Source: Deltaproteobacteria bacterium (GTDB lineage Bacteria; Desulfobacterota; DSM-4660; Desulfatiglandales; Desulfatiglandaceae). From it: DNA of 5,752 bases. A program made the translations under genes and the position numbers. Numbering within the stretch: the first letter of the stretch is position 1; every line of letters starts with the position of its first letter. The DNA is taken from positions 1 to 5,752 of the forward strand of contig QMLZ01000200.1 in NCBI GenBank assembly GCA_003646995.1, read 5' to 3'. This document shows, piece after piece, positions 1 to 5,752 of the stretch. The notes below the pieces were generated by a model. It was not told the origin of the DNA. It worked only from the letters and a program-made list of their open reading frames with translations, and searched no databases.

Positions 1-1
1 C

Positions 2-211
2 AGCGAGATGCTCAATTTGATCAAGAATAGTTCTTTGGCAATAGCCATTGGATTTCCTGATTTTGTTGCTGTTGCGAATACTACTATTAACCAAACTGGG
101 CAGGCTATTGAGGGTGTTGCATTGATCATGGTAGTCTATCTGTTCTTTAGCCTTTCAACTTCTGCCATTATGAATTGGTATAACAAAAAGGTGGCACTTG
201 TGGAAAAATAG
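2..211 (+). CDS. aapQ: AapQ-type amino-acid ABC transporter permease, C-terminal end (partial)
   Basis: This is the last 69 codons of an inner-membrane permease subunit of the general L-amino-acid ABC importer (AapJQMP family, HisM/GlnP-like permeases); the gene starts left of the window. The open frame runs back to base 2 without a stop, so the Met at base 8 is internal. The visible part holds the family's NLxKNSSLAIAIG stretch, the NTTINQTGQAIEG stretch, one membrane helix (roughly VALIMVVYLFFSLST) and a basic MNWYNKKVAL tail. These match from memory the end of rhizobial AapQ, where this part follows the EAA loop that docks on the ATPase. AapQ pairs with AapM to form the membrane channel. 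The stop lies 8 bases before aapM, which indicates one transcript. The BztB/AapQ distinction within the family cannot be settled from this fragment. Confidence 0.88.
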   Translation, partial: SEMLNLIKNSSLAIAIGFPDFVAVANTTINQTGQAIEGVALIMVVYLFFSLSTSAIMNWYNKKVALVEK

Positions 212-215
212 GTGG
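210..215 (+). promoter_or_regulatory. Shine-Dalgarno for aapM
   Basis: AGGTGG lies 4 bases before the ATG at 220 and overlaps the aapQ stop codon, which suggests coupled translation of the two permease genes. The match is moderate. Confidence 0.5.
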
Positions 216-219
216 GCCT

Positions 220-1308
220 ATGGAGCAAAACCAAGATCATAATGGTTTGAAACCACCCTTGAGCAAAACGAAGGTGTTGGGTTGGATAAAGACCAATTTA
301 TTTGGTGGAATTTTCAATTCCATCCTGACTATGGTAACCCTCTACATTATCTGGAAAATCTTACCCGGGCTTTTCAGATGGGCTTTCATAGAAAGCGTGT
401 GGTCAACTGATGCAAAGGCATGTAGACACGCCCTGGGTGCGTGCTGGTCAGTTATTGCACAGAATTTGCGTTTTATACTTTTTGGGTTTTATCCTTATGA
501 CCAACACTGGCGGCCCCTATTGTGCATGTTTATATTTTTCGCGCTTGTCCTTTATAGCAAGAATAGAAGGCGATGGAAAAGGGCCTTAGCATATATATGG
601 GTCGCAGGACTGCTTGCCATGGGTTCTCTCATGAAGGGAGGATTTTGGAATCTAATCTCAGTGGAGAGCAGCAGATGGGGAGGCTTACCTTTGACCCTAA
701 TGCTCTCATTTTTCGGACTGATTGGAGCCTACCCCTTGGGAGTGGTGTTGGCCTTGGCCCGAAGGTCCAGATTACCGGCATTGAAAGCAGTCTCTGTGGG
801 ATATATCGAAATGGTTAGAGGCGTGCCTCTCATAAGTGTACTATTTATGTCGTCGGTCGTATTCCCACTTTTCTTGCCAAGGGGGATAACGATCAACAGC
901 ATACTGCGTGCCCAAGTGGCATTTATTCTTTTTTTTGCCGCTTATATTGCAGAGGTTGTCAGAGGAGGTCTCCAGGCAGTACCTCATGGACAATACGAAG
1001 CAGCCGACTCACTGGGACTAAATTACGCGCAAACAATGCGCTTGGTCATATTGCCACAGGCGCTAAAAATCGTTATTCCTCCCACTGTCAACATCCTCAT
1101 AACCGCTTTCAAAGATACATCTCTGGTTGTGATCATAGCACTATATGACCTGCTAATGACCACAAAAACAGTGATTTCGAATCCGCAATGGATGCCGTTT
1201 TCTGTTGAGGCTTATATATTTGCAGCCCTCATTTATTTTGTGTTTTCATTTTCCATGTCAAGATACAGCCAAAAACTGGAAAAGGAGTTATCCGTAGGTA
1301 CTGAATAA
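220..1308 (+). CDS. aapM: AapM-type amino-acid ABC transporter permease
   Basis: This is the second membrane subunit (362 aa) of the Aap L-amino-acid importer, in the inner membrane. A hydrophilic N-terminus precedes a first helix at about 30-52. A conserved AapM-type segment follows ([12 protein letters not shown], then [12 protein letters not shown] at about 90), then helices near 93-113 and 121-140. The BPD_transp_1 permease domain begins near [11 protein letters not shown] at about 153 and ends with a helix near 335-355. The ATPase-docking EAA loop is clear: E260-A-A-D-S-L-G266 followed by I277-L-P279. About eight membrane segments are expected. The length is slightly below rhizobial AapM (about 385 aa), without a visible lesion. 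It starts 8 bases after aapQ and is followed by aapP, the usual Q-M-P gene order. Substrates in studied homologues are many L-amino acids, but the range here cannot be read from the permease. Confidence 0.93.
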   Translation: MEQNQDHNGLKPPLSKTKVLGWIKTNLFGGIFNSILTMVTLYIIWKILPGLFRWAFIESVWSTDAKACRHALGACWSVIAQNLRFILFGFYPYDQHWRPLLCMFIFFALVLYSKNRRRWKRALAYIWVAGLLAMGSLMKGGFWNLISVESSRWGGLPLTLMLSFFGLIGAYPLGVVLALARRSRLPALKAVSVGYIEMVRGVPLISVLFMSSVVFPLFLPRGITINSILRAQVAFILFFAAYIAEVVRGGLQAVPHGQYEAADSLGLNYAQTMRLVILPQALKIVIPPTVNILITAFKDTSLVVIIALYDLLMTTKTVISNPQWMPFSVEAYIFAALIYFVFSFSMSRYSQKLEKELSVGTE

Positions 1309-1344
1309 GAGCCCAGAAGAGGTCCCGTTTTTAGAATATTTCAT

Positions 1345-1350
1345 GGAGAG
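1345..1350 (+). promoter_or_regulatory. Shine-Dalgarno that favours the second Met of aapP
   Basis: GGAGAG lies inside the first codons of the longest aapP frame and 4-6 bases before the ATG at 1355. The upstream ATG at 1343 has only AT-rich sequence in the proper window; the nearest purine run (AGAGG, 1317-1321) is over 20 bases away. This decides for the 1355 start. Confidence 0.5.
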
Positions 1351-1354
1351 ATTC

Positions 1355-2131
1355 ATGAATATTAAGAACACAGAGTCCCGAGAAAGCAAACCCACAGACA
1401 CTCCAATGGTGGAAATCATAGACATGCACAAATGGTTTGGGGATTTCCATGTCCTTCGCGGCATAGACTTGGTTGTGCAAAAAGAGGAGCGTATTGTTAT
1501 CTGCGGGCCTTCTGGGTCTGGCAAGTCGACCCTCATACGGTGTATTAACCGCCTTGAAGAACATCAAAGGGGCCGAATTATAGTGGATGGAGTTGAGCTC
1601 ACAAATAACATAAAAAATATCGAAAAGATTAGAGCGGAAGTGGGCATGGTGTTTCAACAATTCAATCTTTTTCCACACTTAACCATACTTGAAAACTTGA
1701 CACTTGGCCCCATATGGGTGCGGAAAATGCCTAAAGCTGAAGCCGAAGAGATGGCCATGTTTTACCTAGAAAAGGTGCACATTGCGGATCAGGCTCGAAA
1801 ATATCCCGGGCAACTTTCTGGTGGTCAGCAACAAAGGGTCGCAATAGCCAGGAGCCTGTGCATGAGACCTAAACTCATGCTTTTTGACGAGCCAACTTCA
1901 GCACTTGATCCTGAGATGATAAAGGAGGTTCTTGATGTGATGATAGAGCTTGCTCATGAGGGAATGACGATGATTGTAGTGACCCACGAAATGGGATTTG
2001 CCAGAAGTGTAGCTCACAGGGTACTCTTCATGGATTATGGAAAAATTGTGGAGGCCAATACGCCAGAGGAGTTTTTTGATAATCCTAGGAATGATCGGAC
2101 TAAACTTTTCCTCAGCCAGATACTTCATTGA
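1355..2131 (+). CDS. aapP: AapP-type amino-acid ABC transporter ATP-binding protein
   Basis: This is the cytoplasmic ATPase of the Aap importer (258 aa from the 1355 ATG; studied AapP proteins are about 257 aa). It hydrolyses ATP to drive amino-acid uptake through AapQ-AapM. All ABC motifs are present: Walker [10 protein letters not shown] (51-59), Q-loop VFQQFN (Q101), signature LSGGQQQ (154-160), Walker B LMLFDEP (174-180), D-loop SALD (182-185) and switch histidine H211 in VTHEMGFA. The family-typical stretches [32 protein letters not shown] and the terminal [10 protein letters not shown] are close to AapP/GlnQ-type ATPases of the polar amino-acid group. A longer version from ATG 1343 adds only four residues and lacks a ribosome site. 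The gene sits 46 bases after aapM with no terminator between, consistent with an operon. I see no truncation or lost residue. Confidence 0.95.
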   Translation: MNIKNTESRESKPTDTPMVEIIDMHKWFGDFHVLRGIDLVVQKEERIVICGPSGSGKSTLIRCINRLEEHQRGRIIVDGVELTNNIKNIEKIRAEVGMVFQQFNLFPHLTILENLTLGPIWVRKMPKAEAEEMAMFYLEKVHIADQARKYPGQLSGGQQQRVAIARSLCMRPKLMLFDEPTSALDPEMIKEVLDVMIELAHEGMTMIVVTHEMGFARSVAHRVLFMDYGKIVEANTPEEFFDNPRNDRTKLFLSQILH

Positions 2132-2153
2132 CTCTATGTTCCTGCAAAAATCT

Positions 2154-2188
2154 TTCAGCACCTGAATATTCAGAAGAGTTATCTTCAG
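2154..2188 (+). promoter_or_regulatory. TTCAG/CTGAA inverted repeats before ald, candidate operator or RNA switch
   Basis: The 77-base aapP-ald gap contains the perfect 12-base palindrome CTGAATATTCAG (2162-2173). It is flanked by further TTCAG copies at 2154-2158 and 2184-2188. The CTGAA at 2162-2166 can pair either leftward (TTCAG-CAC-CTGAA) or rightward (CTGAA-TA-TTCAG). The arrangement lies just before the ald ribosome site and could bind a dimeric regulator such as an Lrp/AsnC type, or form alternative short hairpins. The function is inference; the stems are short. Confidence 0.35.
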
Positions 2189-2193
2189 TAGAA

Positions 2194-2200
2194 AAGGAGG
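2194..2200 (+). promoter_or_regulatory. Strong Shine-Dalgarno for ald
   Basis: AAGGAGG is a near-perfect anti-16S match, 8 bases before the ATG at 2209. It fixes the ald start there rather than at the in-frame TTG at 2128, and suggests high translation of the dehydrogenase. Confidence 0.8.
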
Positions 2201-2208
2201 ACAAGTAC

Positions 2209-3324
2209 ATGATTATTGGGATCTTGAAGGAAATAAAAACAGAAGAAAACCGCGTGGCCATGACCCCTGCCGGAGTGGAAATCATGAGACGAAATGGGCA
2301 CACAGTATTAGTGGAAAAGCATGCTGGACTGGGCAGTGGATTCACAGATGCCACGTATGAAGAAGCTGGGGCCGAGATCGTAGATGAACCAGAATCTATA
2401 TTCAAGTGTTCAGATATGATCATGCATGTGAAAGAGCCCCTCCCCTCTGAATATGACCTGATTGGTGAAGACCAGATTGTATTTACCTACCTTCACCTAG
2501 CTGCTAATGAAGGTCTTACAAAGGCCTTAATGAAGAGTGGCTCCATCTGTATAGCATATGAAACGATACAAAAAGAAGATGGGACTTTGCCGCTCCTCAC
2601 GCCTATGAGTGAGGTGGCAGGTCGCATGGCGGTTCAACAAGGAGCCAAATACCTTGAAAGGTCACAGGGGGGATGTGGTGTGTTGCTGGGTGGCGTACCA
2701 GGGGTTGACCCAGGTATTGTGCTAATAATCGGCGGTGGGGTCGTTGGTAGCAACGCCGCCAAGATGGCATGCGGTTTAGGCGCCAAGGTCTATATACTTG
2801 ATATGAGTCTAGAACGCCTGCGTTACCTGAGTGATGTAATGCCCAGCAACTGTTTTCTCCTCATGTCAAGCCCAGCAGCTATCCGGGGCCTAGCAAGAGA
2901 GGCCGATGTTATTATAGGGGCTGTCCTTATTCCCGGGACAAAAGCTCCTAAGTTGATCACACGGCAAACACTAAAAATCATGAAGCGTGGAGCAGTCCTG
3001 GTGGATGTTGCCATTGATCAAGGAGGGTGCTCTGAAACATCAAAGCCCACTACACATTCTAATCCTACATTTGTTGTTGACAGTGTTGTGCACTACTGTG
3101 TAGCCAATATGCCAGGAGCAGTGCCAAAGACCTCTACCCTCGCATTGACAAATGCAACACTGCCATACGCTGTCGAAATAGCTAACAAAGGATGGAAAAA
3201 GGCAATGCTTGAAAATCCTGAGATAAAACTTGGTGCCAACGTTGTCAGAGGGAGGGTCACATGCAAAGGGGTCTCAGATGCATTTGACCTTGAGTTTACA
3301 CCAATCGATAGTTTGCTCTCATAG
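2209..3324 (+). CDS. ald: Alanine dehydrogenase (NAD-dependent, EC 1.4.1.1)
   Basis: This enzyme reversibly deaminates L-alanine to pyruvate and ammonia with reduction of NAD+, in the cytoplasm. The protein is 371 aa, the usual family length. The start at 2209 gives the canonical MIIGILKEIKTEENRVAMTP N-terminus. The residues known to matter in bacterial alanine dehydrogenases are at their standard positions: R15, K75 (in HVKEP), H96 (in YLHLA) and D270 (in VAIDQGG). The nucleotide-binding Rossmann domain has the glycine motif GGGVVG (175-180) with the acidic residue D198 at the end of the next strand; many homologues have GAGVVG, so G176 is a small variation. HYCVANMPGAVP near 300 is another family signature. 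The gene follows aapP by 77 bases and precedes alr, so it probably serves catabolism of imported alanine, supplying pyruvate and NADH. The reverse, ammonia-assimilating direction is possible. Confidence 0.96.
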   Translation: MIIGILKEIKTEENRVAMTPAGVEIMRRNGHTVLVEKHAGLGSGFTDATYEEAGAEIVDEPESIFKCSDMIMHVKEPLPSEYDLIGEDQIVFTYLHLAANEGLTKALMKSGSICIAYETIQKEDGTLPLLTPMSEVAGRMAVQQGAKYLERSQGGCGVLLGGVPGVDPGIVLIIGGGVVGSNAAKMACGLGAKVYILDMSLERLRYLSDVMPSNCFLLMSSPAAIRGLAREADVIIGAVLIPGTKAPKLITRQTLKIMKRGAVLVDVAIDQGGCSETSKPTTHSNPTFVVDSVVHYCVANMPGAVPKTSTLALTNATLPYAVEIANKGWKKAMLENPEIKLGANVVRGRVTCKGVSDAFDLEFTPIDSLLS

Positions 3325-3421
3325 CAAGTGGGCAGCTTGGATGTTATGGCCAGAGCAATTAAGTGAATTGTCCGGTACCAAGGGCAGGTATGTGTTCACT
3401 GAACTTGGCTATCCATGTGGA

Positions 3422-3449
3422 TTGAGTAAAAGATGAAATGGCAAATAAT
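3422..3449 (+). promoter_or_regulatory. Possible sigma70-type promoter for alr
   Basis: TTGAGT (3422-3427), a 16-base spacer and AATAAT (3444-3449) match the -35/-10 consensus at 4 of 6 and 5 of 6 positions. It lies in the 220-base ald-alr gap, about 95 bases before the alr start, and could give alr a transcript separate from the aap-ald operon. The match is weak and such boxes occur by chance in AT-rich DNA. Confidence 0.3.
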
Positions 3450-3463
3450 GTATATCAAATTTG

Positions 3464-3479
3464 CCTTCGGCCCTGAAGG
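3464..3479 (+). other. Short hairpin in the ald-alr gap
   Basis: CCTTC (3464-3468) and GAAGG (3475-3479) flank a six-base loop. There is no T-run after it on either strand, so it is not a standard intrinsic terminator. It may be a leader hairpin in an alr transcript, or chance. Confidence 0.2.
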
Positions 3480-3486
3480 TCTATTA

Positions 3487-3520
3487 ATCACATCGGGAAA
3501 ATAGCAGAATGTAATGTGAT
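3487..3520 (+). repeat. Inverted repeat ATCACAT-N20-ATGTGAT before alr
   Basis: ATCACAT (3487-3493) and ATGTGAT (3514-3520) form perfect 7-base arms 20 bases apart, ending 12 bases before the alr ribosome site. It could be an operator with widely spaced half-sites or a weak leader stem. Function is not known. Confidence 0.3.
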
Positions 3521-3532
3521 ATCGCTAATAGT

Positions 3533-3538
3533 AAGGAG
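3533..3538 (+). promoter_or_regulatory. Shine-Dalgarno supporting the TTG start of alr
   Basis: AAGGAG lies 6 bases before TTG at 3545. No ATG or GTG in the alr frame lies near this site, and the protein from TTG begins just before the conserved AWIEV strand, so the TTG is the likely start. Confidence 0.75.
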
Positions 3539-3544
3539 TCTAAA

Positions 3545-4660
3545 TTGCGGTCAGCTTGGATCGAAGTGAGCCTGTCTGCTGTACGGGATAACATCAGAGC
3601 CCTCAGGAGTATCATCTTCCCGTCTACCAAGATAATGGGGGTCATTAAGGCAGACGCATATGGGCATGGAGCCGCTGAGGTCGCTGGAGTCTTGAGACAT
3701 GAGGGTGTTATGCGATTTGGTGTGGCGCTTGCCCAAGAGGGCGTAGAGCTTAGAGAAAGAGGATTTGACGAACCTATCCTGATACTGGGTTATACACCAG
3801 AGGAGGATTTTCGTCTCGCTCTCCGCTACCAGTTGACACTGACGCTGTACCAGCTATCGCAGGCTGTGGCTTTAGATAGGCTAGCTGCTACCCTAAAGAG
3901 ACGGGCAAAAGTTCATTTAAAGGTAGACACTGGTATGGGGAGAATCGGCTTTCAGCCAGGAAAGGCTTCTGTGGATGCTATAGTGCAAATTGCGAAGCTT
4001 TCAAATTTAGAGTTGGAAGGGATTTACACTCATTTTGCGTGGGCCGACAATCAAGAGAGCGACTTCACGCAGAGGCAATTCGCGCGATTCCAGAATTTCT
4101 CTGACGAGTTGGCTAAGGCTGGTGTGAAGTTTTCAATCAGGCACGCAGCGAATAGCGCCGCTACAATCAATTTTCCTGAAACCCATTTGGACATGGTGCG
4201 GATTGGGATTTGTTTATATGGCCTATACCCTGACCCACACATGGTAAAAAATGTCAAGATACAGCTCAACCCTGCGATGCAAGTTAGGGGCCGTCTTGTG
4301 CACATCAAGGAGGTACCAGAGGGTACGCCGCTGAGCTACGGGTGCACATTTATTACGCCCAGAAGATCTATCATCGGAACCGTACCGATGGGTTATGCTG
4401 ATGGGGTCCCTCGCTTGCTTTCCAACAGCGGAGAGGTCCTTGTGAACGGCATACGCTGCCCTATAGTAGGCAAGGTGTGCATGGACCAGTTCTTGGTTGA
4501 CCTGACTGATCTCAACAGCGTGGCTGTAGGGGATGAAGTGGTATTGGTAGGATCTCAAGGCGAAGAAAATATTACTGCCGATGAGATCGCTGAAAAGGCG
4601 GGAACCATATCCTATGAAATTGTCTCTCGGATGTCAGGCAGACTACCAAGAAGATATTAG
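3545..4660 (+). CDS. alr: Alanine racemase (PLP-dependent, EC 5.1.1.1)
   Basis: This enzyme interconverts L- and D-alanine in the cytoplasm; D-alanine is needed for peptidoglycan, and the reverse reaction lets D-alanine be catabolised. The protein is 371 aa, the normal length. The N-terminal PLP barrel carries the Schiff-base lysine K35 in VIKADAYGHG. KVDTGMGRIGF (126-136) and RHAANSAAT (199-207) are further barrel signatures, and R219 (in MVRIG) should contact the PLP ring nitrogen. The C-terminal beta domain supplies the second catalytic base, Y265 in PLSYGCTF, and the substrate-site CMDQ (312-315). The SRMSGRLPRRY tail is typical. Translation starts at TTG, backed by AAGGAG. Lying after ald, it probably feeds L-alanine made from D-alanine into deamination, though this could equally be the cell's biosynthetic Alr. 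Whether it is in the aap-ald operon is open, given the 220-base gap. Confidence 0.96.
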   Translation: MRSAWIEVSLSAVRDNIRALRSIIFPSTKIMGVIKADAYGHGAAEVAGVLRHEGVMRFGVALAQEGVELRERGFDEPILILGYTPEEDFRLALRYQLTLTLYQLSQAVALDRLAATLKRRAKVHLKVDTGMGRIGFQPGKASVDAIVQIAKLSNLELEGIYTHFAWADNQESDFTQRQFARFQNFSDELAKAGVKFSIRHAANSAATINFPETHLDMVRIGICLYGLYPDPHMVKNVKIQLNPAMQVRGRLVHIKEVPEGTPLSYGCTFITPRRSIIGTVPMGYADGVPRLLSNSGEVLVNGIRCPIVGKVCMDQFLVDLTDLNSVAVGDEVVLVGSQGEENITADEIAEKAGTISYEIVSRMSGRLPRRY

Positions 4661-4843
4661 TTCTACCTCTTTCGATTTTGTTTGGCCTATATACCCTGTT
4701 GACTCTGGAACTCTAGCAGGCGGCTGCTCACTTCGGACAGGGCCTCAGCCATTTCCTTGTATATCCTCTTTAACTCTTCTAGCGCAATTCCGGCCAGCGG
4801 AATCTTTCGCATGACCTTTAAGAGTCCACTGCTCCCTTTGCAG

Positions 4844-4873
4844 GGATCTTAACTAATACTGGATCTAGGATCT
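4844..4873. repeat. Three GGATCT copies
   Basis: GGATCT occurs at 4844-4849, 4861-4866 and 4868-4873, the last two separated by a single A. No function can be assigned; they border the inverted repeat that follows. Confidence 0.25.
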
Positions 4874-4875
4874 TT

Positions 4876-4907
4876 AGGTTCCTCCCGCCCAGCAGGAGAA
4901 GGAACCT
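4876..4907. repeat. 8-base inverted repeat, stem-loop
   Basis: AGGTTCCT (4876-4883) and AGGAACCT (4900-4907) pair perfectly around a 16-base loop. Neither side is followed by a T-run on its own strand, so it is not a standard terminator, but its position between convergent genes would suit an RNA 3' end structure. It lies inside the uncertain - strand frame, so it may be incidental. Confidence 0.35.
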
Positions 4908-4972
4908 CAGGCTTACAAGTCGGATTGGCTTTTGTGGATTGGGTCTTACCGAAAGTCCCAGACGCGGATGTT

Positions 4973-5621
4973 TTACGGGTAAAAGGCCGTGAGAAAAAAC
5001 AGCATAGGGATAATGCCAGCACTTAGCATCTTATAATTGCAGAAGACGTTTTGCATGGATTGGATCCTTTTTCCAATAAGAAGTATGTTGAGCCAGTTTG
5101 CTGCATCTTCTATTTGGTCGGAAAGCTCGGAAATAGAGGTGATCCGCCACAAAAACAATTCCATTTGCGCCTTTTGGGTAAGGGAGAGAGTTGAAGGAGA
5201 ATATTTCTCTGACGAAGGTTTCTTCTTTCTGGTCGAGTTCTGATTCCATATGAATTACAAATGATATTTTTCTCTAATAAATGGGATGTCACTGTTATCA
5301 TGAACTGTGTCATTAGGCATGAACCTTTCAACACAACTGCCTCACTGAGCATATAAACATCTTTCCATGCTAAGGGAAGGAAAGCGCGTCAGAGAAGATT
5401 CTACTCTTTTTCTCCAAGTAATATCAGCTTTTGTCACCACATCATCGCAATTTTAGTGAATGTTCTCAGCTGGTTAACATCTCCTTTGAAAAAGGCCTCA
5501 CACATCCCCTAAAGCATTATTAACAGTGTCCCACCTTTTCAAGATGAAGGTCGATTAATTCATTTACCTTCTGTTCCTTTGCGGGCACATGAGAACCTTC
5601 AATTTTATATGATCCCACCAA
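4973..5621 (-). pseudogene. Frameshifted DUF47 (PhoU-like, TIGR00153) phosphate-transport accessory protein
   Basis: Pieces of one all-helical PhoU-like protein appear in order along the - strand but in shifting frames. From about 5615 to 5523: EQKVNELIDLHLEKVGHC, then TAA. From 5505 to 5437 in another frame: CEAFFKGDVNQLRTFTKIA. From 5449 to 5345 in a third: CDDVVTKADITWRKRVESSL. From 5249: ESELDQKEETFVREIFS. After a further shift near 5195: STLSLTQKAQMELFLW, SELSDQIEDAANWLN and LLIGKR, open to TAA at 4973. These resemble the two three-helix halves of DUF47 proteins, which usually accompany Pit-type phosphate permeases. About 180 codons are spanned against a usual 210-230, so the middle is probably also deleted. 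At least four frame changes argue for decay rather than one sequencing slip. No Pit gene is visible. The exact ends are approximate, and the family call rests on remembered motifs. Confidence 0.6.
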
Positions 5622-5630
5622 TGCAAGATC

Positions 5631-5752
5631 TCAGCTCCTCAAAATAGAGCCATCAGGCATTAGAAAGCCTTCGCTCCTTATCCCTAAACGGCTAAGGGCG
5701 AAATCATATTTAACCGGATCATGGGGACAAATCTCTCTGAAATGCTCGGTGA
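5631..5752 (-). CDS. Probable TIGR02757/DUF2400 family protein, C-terminal end (partial)
   Basis: These are the last 39 codons of a - strand gene that begins beyond the right edge, ending at TGA 5631-5633. The segment HFREICPHDPVKYDFALSRL then GIRSEGF resembles the C-terminal DPVKYDFALxRLGI motif of the TIGR02757 (DUF2400) family, a conserved bacterial protein of unknown biochemical function. The tail after the motif (LMPDGSILRS) is short, as usual for the family, so this end looks intact. The same frame reopens past the TGA into the first piece of the DUF47 remnant, which starts about 10-18 bases later; the two probably formed neighbouring genes. The family call rests on this motif alone. 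Confidence 0.6.
   Translation of the reverse strand, partial: TEHFREICPHDPVKYDFALSRLGIRSEGFLMPDGSILRS

Larger units (their letters stand above)
4687..5022 (-). pseudogene. Unrecognised - strand reading frame split by an in-frame TAA
   Basis: I do not recognise this product. One - strand frame stays open from a GTG at 5022 to TAG at 4687 except for a TAA at 4849-4851. The first half (57 codons) has a hydrophobic start (LALSLCCFF) followed by a Ser/Thr/Lys/Pro-rich stretch (for example PEVPSPAGREEPKDP). The second half (53 codons) has an ATG at 4812 and ends in a strongly amphipathic helix (ALEELKRIYKEMAEALSE and on), with a codon pattern that looks coding. It could be one gene broken by a nonsense change, a separate 41-residue small protein starting at 4812, or the tail of a longer decayed gene. 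An overlapping second frame (4821-5030, 70 codons with a leucine-rich middle) is also open, so the frame choice is not certain. It converges on alr, with stop codons 26 bases apart. Confidence 0.28.

Noticed and set aside
573..818. An 81-codon + strand open frame inside aapM.
   Set aside because: Lies wholly within aapM in another frame, has no family features and no separate ribosome site.
1343..1354. ATG at 1343 as the aapP start.
   Set aside because: No ribosome site at the right distance, whereas GGAGAG precedes the ATG at 1355; the difference is only four residues.
2128..2208. A longer ald version from an in-frame TTG overlapping the aapP stop.
   Set aside because: The added 27 residues do not fit the family, which begins at MIIGILKE, and AAGGAGG sits exactly before the ATG at 2209.
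1288..2423. Several - strand open frames of 82-115 codons opposite aapP and ald.
   Set aside because: They mirror conserved genes on the other strand and show no recognisable domains; they are reading-frame shadows.
3230..3436. A 68-codon + strand frame running past the end of ald.
   Set aside because: Mostly overlaps ald out of frame; the part beyond ald has no coding character.
3464..3479. Hairpin after ald as an intrinsic terminator.
   Set aside because: The stem is only five pairs and no T-run follows on either strand.
4581..4814. A 77-codon + strand frame at the end of alr and beyond.
   Set aside because: Overlaps alr out of frame, and downstream it runs opposite the more convincing - strand frame.
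5037..5243. A 68-codon + strand frame opposite the DUF47 remnant.
   Set aside because: It is the complement of the DUF47-like C-terminal segment, which has family motifs on the - strand.
4661..5752. Insertion sequence, prophage end, tRNA or CRISPR in the gene-poor right end.
   Set aside because: No transposase motifs, paired terminal repeats with target duplication, cloverleaf or regularly spaced repeats could be found by reading either strand.

Overview
The window reads as an alanine/amino-acid uptake and catabolism module on the + strand (1-4660), followed by about 1.1 kb (4661-5752) with no intact gene. That last stretch is read on the - strand and holds the end of one conserved gene and the decayed remains of at least one other. 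Base composition is mixed, close to half G+C. The organism looks like a Gram-negative bacterium: the Aap-type transporter is best known from proteobacteria. A right-edge gene end resembling the TIGR02757/DUF2400 family and the alanine dehydrogenase beside the transporter would suit an anaerobic, amino-acid-using lineage such as Desulfobacterota or Synergistota. That placement is inference; nothing in the window fixes the taxon.

Left part (1-2131): the end of aapQ, all of aapM and all of aapP, which encode the two membrane subunits and the ATPase of a polar/general L-amino-acid ABC importer. They are closely spaced and co-directional. The solute-binding protein gene (aapJ) would be expected upstream, outside the window.

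Middle (2209-4660): ald (alanine dehydrogenase) starts 77 bases after aapP behind a very strong Shine-Dalgarno. alr (alanine racemase) follows after a 220-base gap and uses a TTG start. Both enzymes keep their catalytic residues. Together the genes suggest a route: amino acids such as alanine are imported, Alr interconverts D- and L-alanine, and Ald deaminates L-alanine to pyruvate, ammonia and NADH. Two inverted-repeat regions, one before ald and one before alr, are candidate control sites, and a weak sigma70-like promoter may give alr its own transcript.

Right part (4661-5752): on the - strand, convergent with alr, the window edge carries the last 39 codons of a probable DUF2400/TIGR02757 gene. 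Right after it, pieces of a PhoU-like DUF47 (TIGR00153) protein appear in order but in different frames, which I read as a frameshifted pseudogene. Between this and alr lies a - strand reading frame of unknown nature, split by an in-frame TAA. I found no CRISPR array, tRNA, rRNA, insertion sequence or clear intrinsic terminator. I see no convincing new biological system; the most notable items are the DUF47 remnant and the alanine module with its possible operators.
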